NCBI GenBank assembly: GCA_029433525.1
Contig: JAQTIF010000002.1
Coordinates: forward strand, 434,001-498,000
Length of the DNA stretch: 64,000 nucleotides
Source: Enterobacteriaceae bacterium ESL0689
Lineage (GTDB): Bacteria; Pseudomonadota; Gammaproteobacteria; Enterobacterales; Enterobacteriaceae
Direction: 5' to 3'
Shown piece by piece: positions 18,581 to 30,900 of the stretch (positions within the stretch are counted from its first letter, which is position 1; each line of letters opens with the position of its first letter). The position numbers were made by a program, and so were the translations under genes. Under the pieces are notes generated by a model, which was given only the letters and a program-made list of their open reading frames with translations, did not search any database and was not told where the DNA came from.

Positions 18581-19017
18581 CAACTGCCCCGCTGCCCTGC
18601 CATCCATTTGGCACCACCATCACCACCGAAACATTGCGCCAGACTTTTGCCCCGTTACATCAGTGGCAAGACAAATACCGGCAACTGATTTTATTAAGCA
18701 AACAACTGCCACCATTAACCACGGCGCAAAAGGCGGCAAGTCACGAAATAAGCGGCTGTGAAAACCGGGTCTGGCTCGGTTCGACCCTCAGTGCAGGGAA
18801 AATGCATTTTTTTGCTGACAGTGAAGGGCGAATAGTACGCGGTCTGCTGGCCGTCCTGCTGACTGCAATCGAAGGGAAAAGTGCCGCTGAATTGCTGGCC
18901 ACTGATCCGCTGGCACTATTTGCCGAACTGGGACTCAGTGAGCCGTTGAGCGCATCACGCAATCAGGGGCTTGCCGCACTGTGTGATGCCGTGCGCGCTG
19001 CTGCCAGCGCGGTATGA
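18577..19017 (+). CDS. csdE: Sulfur acceptor protein CsdE
   Basis: CsdE is a SufE-family protein that accepts the persulfide from CsdA. The 146-residue protein starts at the ATG overlapping the csdA stop. The acceptor cysteine is in [11 protein letters not shown] near residue 60; [19 protein letters not shown] and [17 protein letters not shown] are family-typical. The stop lies six bases from the end of convergent tcdA. Confidence 0.95.
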   Translation: MTTAPLPCHPFGTTITTETLRQTFAPLHQWQDKYRQLILLSKQLPPLTTAQKAASHEISGCENRVWLGSTLSAGKMHFFADSEGRIVRGLLAVLLTAIEGKSAAELLATDPLALFAELGLSEPLSASRNQGLAALCDAVRAAASAV

Positions 19018-19023
19018 GTGTTT

Positions 19024-19842
19024 TCATGCGAATGACTGTCGCTGGCGTTGTGCTTTTGCCAGCATTTTCTTCAATACATGAGAAACAGCGACAAAACCGA
19101 AGGTCGCTGTCACCATTGTTGCGGCACCAAAACCTGAGGCACAATCCATCCGTTTTGCCCCTTCAGCGCTGCGTTTCATGGCACAAACACGACCATCGGC
19201 TTGCGGGTAAACCAGCGCTTCAGTGGAAAAAACGCAATCCACCCCCAGCTTACCTTTGCTGTTTTTGACGATACCATACTGACTTTTCAGTCTTTCACGC
19301 AATTTCGCCGCCAGCGGATCCTGAATGGTTTTCGCCAGATCAGTGACCTGAATCCGGGTCGGATCAACCTGTCCCCCTGCCCCACCAGTGGTTATCAGGG
19401 GTATCTTATGGCGTCGGCACCAGGCGATAAGTGCCGCTTTCGGACGCACGCTATCAATGGCATCAATCACATAATCAAAGCCAGCCGCCAGATATCCGGC
19501 CACATTCTCTGCGGTGATAAAATCATCAATCACCGTCACCTGGCATTGCGGGTTAATCAGCTGAATACGTTGTGCCATCACTTCGGCTTTTACCTGGCCG
19601 ATATTTCCGCTCAGGGCATGGATTTGCCGGTTTGTGTTGGTAATACAGACATCGTCCATATCGATCAGCGTTATGGCGCCAATTCCGGTTCTGGCCAGCG
19701 CTTCGGCGGCCCAGCTCCCGACACCGCCGATCCCGATCACACAAACATGCGCATCTGCAAAACATTGCAGTGCTTGTTCGCCATATAATCGTGCCGTACC
19801 ACCAAAACGCTGACGCCAGGCTTCATTAATCACCACAGCCAT
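19024..19842 (-). CDS. tcdA: tRNA threonylcarbamoyladenosine dehydratase TcdA
   Basis: TcdA (CsdL/YgdL) uses ATP to cyclise t6A37 to ct6A in tRNAs that read ANN codons; it is an E1-like enzyme. The nucleotide-binding GIGGVGSWAAEALARTGIG is at about residues 37-55, and DMDDVCITNTNRQ, the E1-type loop, follows. At 272 residues it is about four residues longer than the E. coli protein at the C-terminus. The neighbouring csdA-csdE supply the CSD system it works with. Confidence 0.96.
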   Translation of the reverse strand: MAVVINEAWRQRFGGTARLYGEQALQCFADAHVCVIGIGGVGSWAAEALARTGIGAITLIDMDDVCITNTNRQIHALSGNIGQVKAEVMAQRIQLINPQCQVTVIDDFITAENVAGYLAAGFDYVIDAIDSVRPKAALIAWCRRHKIPLITTGGAGGQVDPTRIQVTDLAKTIQDPLAAKLRERLKSQYGIVKNSKGKLGVDCVFSTEALVYPQADGRVCAMKRSAEGAKRMDCASGFGAATMVTATFGFVAVSHVLKKMLAKAQRQRQSFA

Positions 19843-19863
19843 ATTTATCTACAACACCTTCTT

Positions 19864-20961
19864 TTAATTGCTAAACATCCCGCCGCCGACCAGCGCATCT
19901 TTCAGTAGCCAGACACGACCATAGTGGTTATACCATCCCGCCCGTTGTCCTGCTTCCTCCCCCACCCCCTGATAAATATCAAAATGGTGCCCCTGAATAG
20001 CCCCGCCGACATCCAGCGCGACCATTAATCGTAGCTCATATTGACCGGTGAATCGGCCCTGACTATCCAGCAGGGGGATCTCTGCCAGTAACGCGGTGCC
20101 TGGCGAAACAATACTGCGATCCGAGGCCACTGACGCGCGATCAATCAACGGCACGGCACTGGCTCCCTTTACCGGCGCGAAGGATTGTGGCTTAAAAAAG
20201 ACAAATGACGGGTTTTGCTCAAGCAATGCCCGCACTTCTGCCTCGCTGTGTCTCTCACCCCACTGGCGGATCGCCTGCATCGACATATTTTCTTTTTTTA
20301 TTTCACCACGATCAATCAGGGCTTTACCAATACTGCGGTAGGGCCAGCCATTCTTTCCGGCATAGCTGAAAAAATTGAGCGGCGAACCATCGCCAAAATC
20401 AATATAGCCACTGCCCTGCACATCCATAATGAAGTTATCCATCAGCGAATTGCTGTAAGCCAGCACATAGGCATCACTCAATGCACCGGCATAAATACGG
20501 GCACGACTTGGCAATTTTCCGCGTTTCGGTGGCAGGCGATATATCGGATAACGGAAGGCACCCTGGCGGGTATAACGCGCTTGTACTACCGGGGTATAGT
20601 AACCGGTAAACTGGACATTGCCATAATTATCCATGCCCTGCATTTGCCAGGCATCAATGCCGAATTGTCGTAGTGTGCGGGTATCGCCCCCAGCCCGCAA
20701 CCAGCGCTGAAGGGCATCATAAAGCGTACTCTGGCTGCTATACAGTCGCGGCGAAGCCTGGTGAATCTGTCTGATCTGTTCAGAGAAGTCACCAGCGTTA
20801 ATCGGTGAACCGATGGCATTCGGATTGTTCACCAGTGACAACAACTGATTAAAACTGTCTTCATCATATTGCTGATCACGGTGGCCCGATTTCGGTGTAC
20901 AGGCCGCCAGCAACAGTAACAACATCCCGCTAACAACCGGTTTTATCCAACATCCCTTCAT
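19864..20961 (-). CDS. mltA: Membrane-bound lytic murein transglycosylase A
   Basis: MltA cleaves peptidoglycan glycan strands with formation of 1,6-anhydro-MurNAc, acting from the outer membrane. The 365-residue length equals E. coli's. The signal peptide ends in the lipobox LLAAC with Cys21 as the lipidation site. The MltA/3D domains include QFTGYYTPVVQARY, the catalytic-Asp region VALDVGGAIQGHHFDIYQG and YNHYGRVW near the C-terminus. It is divergent from the initiator tRNAs, as in E. coli. Confidence 0.96.
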   Translation of the reverse strand: MKGCWIKPVVSGMLLLLLAACTPKSGHRDQQYDEDSFNQLLSLVNNPNAIGSPINAGDFSEQIRQIHQASPRLYSSQSTLYDALQRWLRAGGDTRTLRQFGIDAWQMQGMDNYGNVQFTGYYTPVVQARYTRQGAFRYPIYRLPPKRGKLPSRARIYAGALSDAYVLAYSNSLMDNFIMDVQGSGYIDFGDGSPLNFFSYAGKNGWPYRSIGKALIDRGEIKKENMSMQAIRQWGERHSEAEVRALLEQNPSFVFFKPQSFAPVKGASAVPLIDRASVASDRSIVSPGTALLAEIPLLDSQGRFTGQYELRLMVALDVGGAIQGHHFDIYQGVGEEAGQRAGWYNHYGRVWLLKDALVGGGMFSN

Positions 20962-21145
20962 AGCATCTCGTTTTTATAGCAACCTGCCAGACCGGCAGAA
21001 GGTAATAAGAAAGATAGCAAATCCGTCAGCCGCTTTCCGACAGCTACCATATCACTATGATAAAGGCAATTTGGGCAAAAAAAATCGACTATGTACGTCT
21101 GAGTGCTATATCGCTTATTAATTTAATCATTTCGCAGAAAAACGG

Positions 21146-21173
21146 TTGCATCAAAATACTAACAGTGTATAGT
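21146..21173 (+). promoter_or_regulatory. Promoter of the initiator tRNA operon
   Basis: TTGCAT (21146-21151) and TATAGT (21168-21173) with a 16-base spacer stand 14 bases before the first tRNA-fMet. Confidence 0.75.
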
Positions 21174-21186
21174 ACGCAGCCACGGA

Positions 21187-21263
<77 letters not shown>

Positions 21264-21308
21264 GTTTAGTTTGATTGATGATAGATTCACTGCACAGTGA
21301 AAGACGGA

Positions 21309-21385
<77 letters not shown>

Positions 21386-21413
21386 ATATCAGACTCATCC
21401 CAGCCGTTTCTCT

Positions 21414-22157
21414 TCACAACAAAGCCAGCATAAAAACCAGCTCTCCCAGCTCTATTGTCGCCCCGAGGGTATCACCGGTTTGGCCACCCAGAGTTCGCTT
21501 CAGCCATTGCCCAAACAGAAAAACGATCACCATCGTGACGAGTAATGCCACCAGACCACGTAGCCCCGGTAATAGCAGCAGTGTCAGTATCGCCGCTATC
21601 GCTATAGTGATGCAGGCCTGATGTCCATTCACTTTGCCAATATACACATTGCCAAGCCCCTCTTCACGCGCATAGCGCTGTCGGTACATCACCAGCACCA
21701 CCGCACCGCGTCCGGCGGCACAAGCGGCAGCCAGCAGCGGCAACATCGGCATATCACGTAATGCCAGTTCGCTGATGGTCAATAGCTTGGCCAGCAGGAC
21801 AAAAATCAGCGCCAGTCCGCCGTGCGTCCCAAGGCGACTATCACGCATAATTTCCAGCATCCGCTCACGACGACGCGCGGAAAACACACCATCACAGGTA
21901 TCGGCGAGACCATCAAGATGAAAGCCCCCGGTCAGCAAGGCCAGCGCTATCAGGTAAAACAGCGCGGCAAGCGGAATACCACACCAGCCCTGCACGGCAA
22001 GAAAAACCAGCCCGGCGAGAGCACCCAGCAATGCGCCAATGAAAGGAAAAGTAATAATTCCCCGACCATACTGATCGAAAGGTAATCCCTGATACCAGCG
22101 TTCAGGTACTGGTAGCCGACTGATAAAAGAGAGTGTTGCCCAGAATAGTGTGATCAT
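21414..22157 (-). CDS. cobS: Adenosylcobinamide-GDP ribazoletransferase CobS
   Basis: CobS is the integral membrane cobalamin synthase that joins adenosylcobinamide-GDP and alpha-ribazole. From the ATG at 22157 it has 247 residues, the E. coli length, with several transmembrane helices. The signature [30 protein letters not shown] and the C-terminal [14 protein letters not shown] are present. It lies 25 bases after cobD with no cobU or cobT beside it, so the late cobalamin pathway is scattered or incomplete in this genome. Confidence 0.95.
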   Translation of the reverse strand: MITLFWATLSFISRLPVPERWYQGLPFDQYGRGIITFPFIGALLGALAGLVFLAVQGWCGIPLAALFYLIALALLTGGFHLDGLADTCDGVFSARRRERMLEIMRDSRLGTHGGLALIFVLLAKLLTISELALRDMPMLPLLAAACAAGRGAVVLVMYRQRYAREEGLGNVYIGKVNGHQACITIAIAAILTLLLLPGLRGLVALLVTMVIVFLFGQWLKRTLGGQTGDTLGATIELGELVFMLALL

Positions 22158-22182
22158 TTCAAGCTGTTTCCCTGCCCCGTTA

Positions 22183-23298
22183 TCAGGCATCAGGAGAGAG
22201 CGGAGTGTGACGAACCGTTTCATCTGCCACAACCGCCCTCAGTGCCATAATAAGGTGCTGATTTTCTTCCCGGCTGCGAATCGCGACACGAAAATAGCCG
22301 CTACGGAGCCCGGGATAATTAGCGCAACTACGAATCAAAATATGGTGTGCCAGCAAAACCTGTTGTAAATCAATCCCAGGCCAGTCACAACGTAAAAAAA
22401 GATAGTTTGCGCACCCTGGATAAACTGTCAAGCCGGAAAACTGACTGAGCGCCTGATAAAAACGCGCGCCCTCATCGGCCAGCCATTGCCATGTTGTCTG
22501 CTGATAGGTTTTATCATCCAGCACCATCTCCCCAGCCAGGGCCGCAAAGGCATTAATCGACCAGGGCATTTGTTGCTCACGCAGGCGGGCGATCGCCTGC
22601 GGATCACTATTAACCAGATAACCCAGGCGCAACCCCGGGATCGCATAAAATTTAGTTAGCGAACGGAGCACCCAGATATGGGGATATTGCGCTAATAGCG
22701 GGATAAAGCCAGGCTGATCAGAGAGAAAATCAAGAAATGCCTCATCAATAATCAGCGCAATCCCGGCCTCCCGGCAGCGCAGCGCAATGGCCTCCAGTAA
22801 ATGGCGCTCCGGCAGCAGGCCAGTCGGGTTATTCGGCGTACAAAGAAACAGGCAATCGAGATCAGGCGTCAGCGCCGCGAGGATCGTGTCTGTCAGTTGC
22901 CAGCCATCCTCTTCACGCAGCGCAAACTCAACAATCGTGCAATCGGCTCTCTGCAACGCCCGACGGTATTCAGCAAACCCCGGGATCACGAGCATCGCCC
23001 GCCGGGGTTTCAGGCCATTAACGAGGGTGAAAATAGATTCTGTTTCACCGTTACCGGCCAGAAGCCATGAAACGGGAATATGATGATGCGCCGCCAGCGT
23101 GGCATGTAACCGCCGGTATTCGATATCAGGATAACATTGCGCCCGTTGCAGATTATCTGCCAGTGCCTGTTTCAGACCTGCTGGCATTCCCAGTGGGTTA
23201 ATATTGGCGCTGAAATCGACTAATTGTTGTGGCGGAATACCGAGGATTGCGGCAGCCTCATCAATATTGCCACCATGAGTACTCTTCAGTAACGTCAT
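22183..23298 (-). CDS. cobD: L-threonine-O-3-phosphate decarboxylase CobD
   Basis: A fold-type I PLP enzyme that makes (R)-1-aminopropan-2-ol phosphate, the linker between the corrin ring and the lower ligand of B12. The 371-residue protein begins with the CobD-type HGGNI(D)[13 protein letters not shown] stretch. The PLP lysine is in [15 protein letters not shown] and NNPTG binds the cofactor's partner region. It forms a two-gene operon with cobS, inserted between the tRNA genes and amiC, where E. coli has no cob genes. Confidence 0.93.
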   Translation of the reverse strand: MTLLKSTHGGNIDEAAAILGIPPQQLVDFSANINPLGMPAGLKQALADNLQRAQCYPDIEYRRLHATLAAHHHIPVSWLLAGNGETESIFTLVNGLKPRRAMLVIPGFAEYRRALQRADCTIVEFALREEDGWQLTDTILAALTPDLDCLFLCTPNNPTGLLPERHLLEAIALRCREAGIALIIDEAFLDFLSDQPGFIPLLAQYPHIWVLRSLTKFYAIPGLRLGYLVNSDPQAIARLREQQMPWSINAFAALAGEMVLDDKTYQQTTWQWLADEGARFYQALSQFSGLTVYPGCANYLFLRCDWPGIDLQQVLLAHHILIRSCANYPGLRSGYFRVAIRSREENQHLIMALRAVVADETVRHTPLSPDA

Positions 23299-23317
23299 GC
23301 CCCGACTCCTGTAGTGG

Positions 23318-24571
23318 TTACCGGCGTCTTGCCCGTGTAACGCTATCAGAAAAATAAGTTTTAATCCCCGCCAGTATCGACTCGGCTATCTGCTGCTGAA
23401 AAGCCGCCGTTTTCAGTTTACGCTCTTCTTCGATATTACTGATAAAGGCGGTTTCCACCAGAATCGAGGGAATATCCGGCGCTTTAAGTACCGCAAACCC
23501 CGCCTGCTCGACACGGGGACTGTGCAACTTATTCACCCTGGCCATTTTCTGCAGCACCGCTTTGCCCAGCTTCATACCATCAGCGATGGTCAATGACTGC
23601 ACCATATCGAACATCGTATGATCAACATAACGGTCACCGCTAGGACTGACCCCACCGACCAGATCAGCGGCATTCTGCGTTTGCGCCAGATATTTCGCCG
23701 CCGTACTGGTCGCCCCCTGGGTTGACAGGGCAAACACAGTCGAGCCACTGGGCTGGTTGTTAGTGAAAGCATCCGCATGAATCGAGATAAACAGGTCGGC
23801 ACGCTGTTTTTGTGCCTTCGCAACACGGACCTTTAACGGCACAAAGATATCCTGATTACGGGTCATATACGCTTTCATTTTGCTGTTTTTATTGATTAAC
23901 GTACGTAATCGACGGGCAATTTTCAACACGATATCCTTTTCCCGGGTGCCATTACTCCCTATAGCGCCATGATCTTCGCCGCCATGCCCGGGATCAATCA
24001 TAATGACGATCGGGCGATCCGTGCCCGCTTTACCGGGTTTTGGCCCGCTTTGCGCACGAGGGAGCGGCTGCTCAAGATTACCTTTGTTGTAATCTTCCAG
24101 CAACGCCAGCAGGGGGTCCTGCACATCGGTCGCCATCGCCGGATAGAGATCCATGATCAATCGTTCTTTAAAGCCCGCCACCGGTGCGAGAGCAAAAAGC
24201 TGGGGCTTAATATCCTGTTTCAGCGTAAATATCAGTCGCACCGTTTGCGGATTAAACTGACGAGCAGAGACCGATTTGATATAGGGATCACTGCTGGTAA
24301 TCCGTGTTCCAATCCCTTTTAACACCGCGTTGAGCTGGACTTCCTGAAGCTCAATAATCAGCCGCTTTGGATCACTGACCGTGACCTGTCTGAATTTCAG
24401 TTCATGATTAGACTCTATCGTGATACGCGTATAGGTTGATGACGGCCAGACACGCACCGCGACCACCTGCACCAAAGCCGCGAATGCTAACGGGCTGACA
24501 CTCAATAGCCCTATCGCCCCTACGCCCTGCAAAAAAAGTCGGCGGCTTAATCCAAACTTATACTCTGTCAT
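23318..24571 (-). CDS. amiC: N-acetylmuramoyl-L-alanine amidase AmiC
   Basis: AmiC cleaves the stem peptide from MurNAc at the septum during daughter-cell separation, activated by NlpD. The 417-residue length equals E. coli's. A twin-arginine signal (LSRRLFLQG) shows Tat export to the periplasm. An AMIN domain (about 35-140), which targets septal murein, is followed by the Amidase_3 domain (about 190-410) with zinc-ligand motifs [19 protein letters not shown] and SIHADAF. Confidence 0.96.
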   Translation of the reverse strand: MTEYKFGLSRRLFLQGVGAIGLLSVSPLAFAALVQVVAVRVWPSSTYTRITIESNHELKFRQVTVSDPKRLIIELQEVQLNAVLKGIGTRITSSDPYIKSVSARQFNPQTVRLIFTLKQDIKPQLFALAPVAGFKERLIMDLYPAMATDVQDPLLALLEDYNKGNLEQPLPRAQSGPKPGKAGTDRPIVIMIDPGHGGEDHGAIGSNGTREKDIVLKIARRLRTLINKNSKMKAYMTRNQDIFVPLKVRVAKAQKQRADLFISIHADAFTNNQPSGSTVFALSTQGATSTAAKYLAQTQNAADLVGGVSPSGDRYVDHTMFDMVQSLTIADGMKLGKAVLQKMARVNKLHSPRVEQAGFAVLKAPDIPSILVETAFISNIEEERKLKTAAFQQQIAESILAGIKTYFSDSVTRARRR

Positions 24572-24751
24572 GCCACTCCTGAGTCACAAAATCTGATAAA
24601 AACTAATTTTACTCAATAGGTTAACTAAAAAATTTAGCCAACGCTGCATGCGCTGTCATCTATAAAAGGGTAAACATTTCTGACGATATCTCTATTATTG
24701 CGCCGTTTTTATCTGTTTCACCGCCATTCTATGCTTGCGCTGAACACATTT

Positions 24752-24790
24752 AGAGAATAAAAATACACTAATTATGAATATTAATTCATT
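24752..24790 (+). promoter_or_regulatory. Two tandem ARG boxes (ArgR operator) of argA
   Basis: Box 2 (24773-24790) contains the perfect palindrome TGAATATTAATTCA. Box 1 (24752-24769) reads AGAATAAAAATACA, 2 mismatches from the TGAAT-N4-ATTCA core. The two 18-base boxes are 3 bases apart, the spacing used by ArgR hexamers. They end 12 bases before argA, and E. coli argA has the same arrangement. Confidence 0.88.
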
Positions 24791-24802
24791 AGGGGTGATG
24801 TT

Positions 24803-26134
24803 ATGACGCAACAACAGCATCGTGGGCTGGTGGAGGAATTTCGCCACTCAGTCCCTTATATCAATACCCATCGGGGTAAAACGTTCGTCATTATGCTGGA
24901 TGGTGAAACCATCAATCATCAAAACTTCGCTAATATTGTCAATGATATTGGTCTGTTACACAGTCTGGGTATCCACCTCGTGGTGGTCTATGGTGCCCGG
25001 CCACAGATTGACGCCAGCCTGGCACAACACCATCAGCAAGGGATTTATCATAAAAAAATCCGCATCACGGACGCGAAAACACTGGCACTGGTTAAGCAAG
25101 TGGCCGGAATGTTACAACTTGATATCACCGCCCGCTTGTCTATGGGGTTGAGCAATACCCCATTACAGGGCGCGCACATTAATGTTGTCAGCGGTAACTT
25201 TATTATTGCCCAACCACTGGGGGTCGATGAGGGGATTGATTATTGCCACAGTGGTCGTATTCGCCGTATTGATGAGACAGCTATTCATCGTCAGCTGGCT
25301 GCAGGCGCTATCGTTCTGCTGGGGCCGGTGGCGGTTTCAGTGACCGGTGAAAGTTTTAACCTGACCTCAGAAGAGATCGCCAGCCAGCTGGCGATTCAGC
25401 TAAAAGCGGAAAAAATGATCGGCTTCTGCGCTGCGCAGGGAGTTTACGATCAGCATGGCCGCCTCGCGACGGAATTATTCCCTGATGAGGCACAAGCACG
25501 CGCAGAAGCGCTGGCGACAGAAAAAGAGGAAAACGCCAGTACCGCGCGTTTTCTGCAGGCAGCGATCAAAGCTTGTCGCAGCGGTGTACGTCGCTGCCAT
25601 CTTATCAGTTATCAGCAAGATGGCGCGTTACTGGAAGAACTTTTCTCACGCGAAGGGACGGGCACGCAGATCGTGATGGAAAGCGCCGAGCAGATCCGCC
25701 GGGCGACAATTAATGATATTGGCGCGATCCTGGCATTAATCCAGCCGCTGGAGCAGCAAGGCATTCTGGTGCGCCGCTCCCGCGAACAACTGGAGATGGA
25801 AATTGATAAATTTACCCTGATTCAGCGCGATAACACGATCATCGCCTGTGCCGCCCTCTATCCTTTTGTTGAAGAAAAAACCGGCGAAATGGCTTGCGTG
25901 GCAGTACATCCGGCTTATCGTCGCTCATCACGCGGCGAGATACTGCTGGATCACATCATCGCAGAGGCAAAACAGAGGGGCTTACGCCAGCTTTTTGTCC
26001 TCACCACCCGCAGTATCCACTGGTTTCAGGAACGCGGTTTCACTCCCGTCGGGATAGAGTACCTGCCGGAAAGCAGGAAAAAGATGTACAACTATCAGCG
26101 CCGCTCCCTGGTACTGATGCTCGATCTGCTCTGA
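24803..26134 (+). CDS. argA: Amino-acid N-acetyltransferase ArgA
   Basis: ArgA acetylates glutamate with acetyl-CoA, the first and feedback-inhibited step of arginine synthesis. The 443 residues equal E. coli's. The N-terminal half is an amino-acid-kinase-like domain that binds arginine ([26 protein letters not shown]); the C-terminal half from about residue 295 is the GNAT acetyltransferase ([22 protein letters not shown]). Transcription is under ArgR, judging by the boxes upstream. It converges with recD 21 bases away. Confidence 0.97.
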   Translation: MTQQQHRGLVEEFRHSVPYINTHRGKTFVIMLDGETINHQNFANIVNDIGLLHSLGIHLVVVYGARPQIDASLAQHHQQGIYHKKIRITDAKTLALVKQVAGMLQLDITARLSMGLSNTPLQGAHINVVSGNFIIAQPLGVDEGIDYCHSGRIRRIDETAIHRQLAAGAIVLLGPVAVSVTGESFNLTSEEIASQLAIQLKAEKMIGFCAAQGVYDQHGRLATELFPDEAQARAEALATEKEENASTARFLQAAIKACRSGVRRCHLISYQQDGALLEELFSREGTGTQIVMESAEQIRRATINDIGAILALIQPLEQQGILVRRSREQLEMEIDKFTLIQRDNTIIACAALYPFVEEKTGEMACVAVHPAYRRSSRGEILLDHIIAEAKQRGLRQLFVLTTRSIHWFQERGFTPVGIEYLPESRKKMYNYQRRSLVLMLDLL

Positions 26135-26155
26135 CAGCGGCGGAGGGCGGCTTTT

Positions 26156-27988
26156 TCACCTTTCGTCTTGCGCGAAGATCGCCGCCAGCCCACTACGCCG
26201 CTCGGTACGGGTGGCGACCGCCTGGCTCAGTATCTGCTTATCGGCATAGAGTGATAGTCGCTGCTTCGCTCGTGTCACGGCGGTATAAACCAGTTCACGT
26301 GTCACCAGTGGCATACGCTTAGCGGGCAGGATCAGGGCCACATGGTCAAACTCAGATCCCTGCGACTTATGCACCGTCATGGCCCACGCGGTATCATGCT
26401 CCGGTAAACGGCTCGGTAAGACTGACTTGATGCTGCCGTCAGCCATCGGAAACCAGACACGTAAGCGTTTTTCCTGCTCCAGGGCAATGCCGATATCGCC
26501 ATTAAATAAACCCAGCGCACTGTCATTACGCGATATCATCACCGGACGTCCATGATACCAGCGCCCCGCGCCTGGTAAGGTAATCATCCGCTGATGATGA
26601 AACTGCTTCTCCAGCTGTTGGTTCAGCCCACTCACCCCCCAGGGACCATCGCGCAAAGCACATAACAACTGGAACTCAGCGAATGCCGCAATGAGTGCTG
26701 CCGGTGTGGCACGCTGCTGTAACAGTTGCAAATAATGGCCATATCCTGCCTGCACCTGGCTGAGCATCATGGCGTACTCTTCCGGGCTGCTCAGGCTATG
26801 ACAGATGATATCGGCAAATGGCTGCTGCAGCGTTACACTAACCGCGTGACCATCACCACTGTTTACCGCCCGTGCCAGATGACCAATCCCGGAGTTATCA
26901 CCAAAACGATAACTTTTTCGCAACAAGCACAAGCTGTCACGCAGTGTAGCGGCAATCTGGCCATCACCAGCTGGCAGGGAGTAGCCTGTGAGCCGGGATA
27001 ACTGAGCCGCCCGACAAGGGGTATAGCCATCCGCCAGCCAGGCACAAATATCACCCAGTACTGCACCCGCCTCAACGGAAGCCAGCTGATCGCGATCACC
27101 GAGGAAAACCACCTGGCTCTCGGGGGGCAGCGCATCAATCAAGCGTGCCATCATCGGCAGATCAATCATCGAGGCTTCATCCACCACCAGCATATCGAGG
27201 TGCAACGGATTAGCAGAGTGATAACGCGCATGCTGGCTCCCCGGCTGCACGCCCAGTAAACGATGCAGGGTGCTGGCTTCGGTGGGAAACAGTGCCTTTT
27301 GCGCCTCACTTAATGACAGATGATGCAATGCCTCACCCAGTGAAGCACTCAGCCTTGCTGCTGCTTTGCCGGTCGGTGCTGCGAGGCGGATACGGCAGCG
27401 ACTATCCGGGGTTAACTGAAGCCATGCCGCCAGCAATCGCGCAACCGTGGTGGTTTTCCCTGTTCCGGGGCCACCGGAGATGACTGAAATCCGCTGGGTC
27501 AGCGCGACGGCAGCGGCAACCTTTTGCCAGTCAGTTTCCTCCGCCGCAGGAAATAACCGGTCGAGGATCGCCGATAAACGCGCTTCATCGATCGCCAGCG
27601 CCTGATTATGCTGATTAAAAAAGTGCGCCACCGCCAGCTCATGCCGCCACATACGATTCAGATAGAGCCGTTCAGCCCGCAGGATCATCGGCGTCGGTCG
27701 TTCCCCGTTACTGACTGCGGGCGAAGAGAGCAATATCGCAGACCACTCCACCACACCGCCCGCCTGCTGCCACATTTGCTGATACAACGGTTCGCCTGAC
27801 ATCCCGGTACGGCACAGACGGGCAAGGGGTAAACAGACGTGACCGTCACCGGTATCACGGCTCAGTATCGCTGCCGCCAGTTTGACCGCCGGATGACCAT
27901 CGCGCGCGACCATCAGCGCAAACTGCACGTCTAACGGACGTAACATATGCTGGCTCACCGCTTCAAATAATAATCCATCGAGCGTCAT
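26156..27988 (-). CDS. recD: Exonuclease V alpha subunit RecD
   Basis: RecD is the fast 5'-3' helicase of RecBCD, which resects double-strand breaks until it meets Chi. The 610 residues compare with 608 in E. coli. Walker [11 protein letters not shown] is near residue 170, [11 protein letters not shown] is the Walker B region, and the C-terminal [13 protein letters not shown] and [11 protein letters not shown] are motifs V and VI. The start overlaps the recB stop by four bases (ATGA). It is the last gene of the minus-strand run that begins at rppH. Confidence 0.97.
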   Translation of the reverse strand: MTLDGLLFEAVSQHMLRPLDVQFALMVARDGHPAVKLAAAILSRDTGDGHVCLPLARLCRTGMSGEPLYQQMWQQAGGVVEWSAILLSSPAVSNGERPTPMILRAERLYLNRMWRHELAVAHFFNQHNQALAIDEARLSAILDRLFPAAEETDWQKVAAAVALTQRISVISGGPGTGKTTTVARLLAAWLQLTPDSRCRIRLAAPTGKAAARLSASLGEALHHLSLSEAQKALFPTEASTLHRLLGVQPGSQHARYHSANPLHLDMLVVDEASMIDLPMMARLIDALPPESQVVFLGDRDQLASVEAGAVLGDICAWLADGYTPCRAAQLSRLTGYSLPAGDGQIAATLRDSLCLLRKSYRFGDNSGIGHLARAVNSGDGHAVSVTLQQPFADIICHSLSSPEEYAMMLSQVQAGYGHYLQLLQQRATPAALIAAFAEFQLLCALRDGPWGVSGLNQQLEKQFHHQRMITLPGAGRWYHGRPVMISRNDSALGLFNGDIGIALEQEKRLRVWFPMADGSIKSVLPSRLPEHDTAWAMTVHKSQGSEFDHVALILPAKRMPLVTRELVYTAVTRAKQRLSLYADKQILSQAVATRTERRSGLAAIFAQDER

Positions 27989-30900
27989 AAGTGCGGTTCC
28001 TGTTGTTGCCCGGCAAACAGTCCATCCAGGCCATCGATTAATGCCTGAGCGGGACGTGTCGTAAAGATCCCATGACCATCATTCTGACCGTCGATACCGC
28101 GCAAAAAGAGATAAATCACGCCACCGAAATGACGCTCATAATCATAGTCAGCGATCCGCTGGCGCAGATAACGATGTAGCGCCAGGCTATAAAGCTGATA
28201 TTGCAGATCATAGCGATGGGTGCGCATCGCCTGAGCCATCGCCTGCTGGCTATAGTCATCATGACTCTCTCCCAGCCAGTTTGATTTATAATCCAGCAGG
28301 TAGTAACGGCCATCATAACGAAAAACAAGGTCGATAAACCCTTTTAGCATCCCGTGTACGTCGTGAAAATCGAGCGCCGGACAGGCAGACGACAGCGGAT
28401 CGTAGCGATGCGTCAATGCATCCAGACATTGCGGCTCCAGTCGCTGATCAACAGGCAAATAGAAAGCCATCTCCGATTGTTTATCCCCCGCTGCCAGTTG
28501 ATGAAGCGCTATCCCTGCTCCCGGTAATGGGGTGTGTAATATATCGCTCAGCCATTGTGTCAATACCGTGTCCCATTGTGCAGAGAAGCCCGCAGCCTGG
28601 AGTTGTTCTCTTACCCACTCCGTAGACAGTGGCTGGCTGAAATCAAGCCTTTCCAGCAGGCTATGGAGGAACGTGCCCGGCGAGGCACCACGGGGAAACT
28701 GATGTGGCGTAAGCTGTGGGTTATCCTCTGCCGGGCCGACACCCGTCGCATCAAGATCAAGATGCGGTAACAGATCCTGCGCCAGGCTATGGCTGCGACG
28801 TTGCAATCCGGAATAACTGGTGACGCGCCAGCTATCGGCAACCGGACGGGTCAGAACCCGCGCACTCAGTGAGGGTAATGCCTCCTGAGGTGGTTGCCAC
28901 GGTGTCTTTTCAGTTATCGCCGGGGATTCCAGCGCAATATCATCGTCACAGAGCGCCTGTATGCAGGCTGCCAGCCCGGCTGCATCCAGCGCTTCCCCTT
29001 TCTGGAGCAGATACCCCAGCGCACTGTGATGAAAATCACTCACCGTCGATTTATCACTACGCCGCTTGCTCAACGGCGCGATAGCAAGGCTACAGTGCCA
29101 GACAGCACGGGTCAGGGCGACATACAATAAACGTAGATCTTCTGCCAGCCGTTCCGCCTCTGCCAGCGCCAGGCTATCAGGCTGTTCGCTCAGGTCAAGG
29201 GTAGCGGCAAACGAGTGACGATCATGATAAAACGCCTGATCCTGCTGACGAAAACGAGCGATAAACGGCAGCCAGACTAAGGGGTATTCCAGTCCTTTCG
29301 CTTTATGTACCGTCACAATCTGTACCAGATGTTTATCACTCTCCAGACGCATTTGCTGGCTGGCGGCGTTACTGTCAGGTTCAGCGATATGTTGTGACAA
29401 CCAGCGCACCAGCGCATGCTCACTCTCAAGCTGGCTGGCCGCTTGCTGTAATAATTCACTGATATGCAAAATATCGGTCAAGCGGCGCTCTCCTCCCGCT
29501 GTCGCCAGCAAATTTTCCGCGATATGCCGCTCACTGAGCAATGTACGTAACATCGGCATCACACCACGCCGCTGCCAGATTTGCCGGTAACGGGTGAACG
29601 CCTCAACCTGTGCTTCCCACGCCAGTTCATCCTGATTGATCTGTTCTATATCTCCGGCATTCAGTCCCAGCATTGCGGTCGCCAGCGCGCAGCGCAGCGT
29701 ATTTTCGCGCTCAGGTGCCAGAACCGCCTGGAGTAACCATAATATCTCCTGGGCTTCTGCAGTCGTAAATACGCTATCGCGGTCAGAGAGGTAGACCGAT
29801 GGGATCGCCAGTGCCCGTAACGCATCGCGGATCAGCGACGCTTCCTGACGGTTACGCACCAGCACAGTGATATCAGAAGCCTGCAGCGGGCTGGCGTGTT
29901 CGTCTCGCCAGAGCAGTGCCGTGCCCTGTTGCCCGGCGCGGAGCCAGTCGCGAATTTGTGCCGCACACCACTGCGCCATCACCGTCTGATACTCCCGGTC
30001 ACTCACGCTCTCACCGGGCATCAGGGCGATCTTCATCGCTGCGACAGGCTGCCCCTGGAGCGTAAAACGTAGCCCCTGATTTTTCGCCGCCGATTTGACA
30101 GGCAAAAAAGGGATTTCCTCGAATATAAATGCCTTGTCACTGAGACTAAACAGACGATTAACACTGGCCACCACGCCCGGTGCTGAACGCCAGTTAGTAT
30201 CCAGGGTATAGCGCGCGGGCACATCACTACGTGCTTTCATATACGTAAAGATATCTGCGCCACGAAAAGCGTAGATAGCCTGCTTGGGATCACCAATCAG
30301 CAACAGTGCGGTATCTGGCTGTTGTCGCCAGATGCGGCGAAAAATACGGTATTGTTGCGGGTCGGTATCCTGAAATTCATCGATCATCGCTACCGGGAAA
30401 CGCTGGCGTATCGCCTCGGCCAGCGCCTCACCACGCTCGCTATGCAGCGCATGATCCAGCCGACTGAGCATATCATCAAACCCCAGTTCACCCCGGCGAC
30501 GTTTCTCCTCTGCCACCGTCGCGCGAATTTCCACCAGTGCTTTAGCGATCACCAGATCCGTCAGTGTGAGTGGGGATGCCAGCAGCTGTTCTATCGCACT
30601 GAATAACGGATGCACTGGCGCATCACCGCCTGGTTTGGTGCGCTGGGATAAAAAAGTCTGAGAAAATTTCTCCAGTGCTTCCGGCAGCTGATAGCTCAGG
30701 GTCTCCTCCCCGGCCCAGAGATTAATTTTATCAATCCACTTTCCCTGATGACCACGATTAAATTTCCTTCGATCAAGGGCGGAATTTTCCAGCACCGGAA
30801 TAATGTCTGCCACCTGTTGCCGCCACTGCGCCTTGAGGGTATCAATGCTGGCGATAATGCGCTGATGCCGTTGCTCCAGGGTCTCCTCATCAGGGGCGGT

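Noticed and set aside
24826-24833. Chi octamer GCTGGTGG at the start of argA, near recBCD
   Set aside because: Chi sites occur every few kilobases in such genomes (others at 63232 and, inverted, at 17241 and 44068); the nearness to recBCD is not meaningful.
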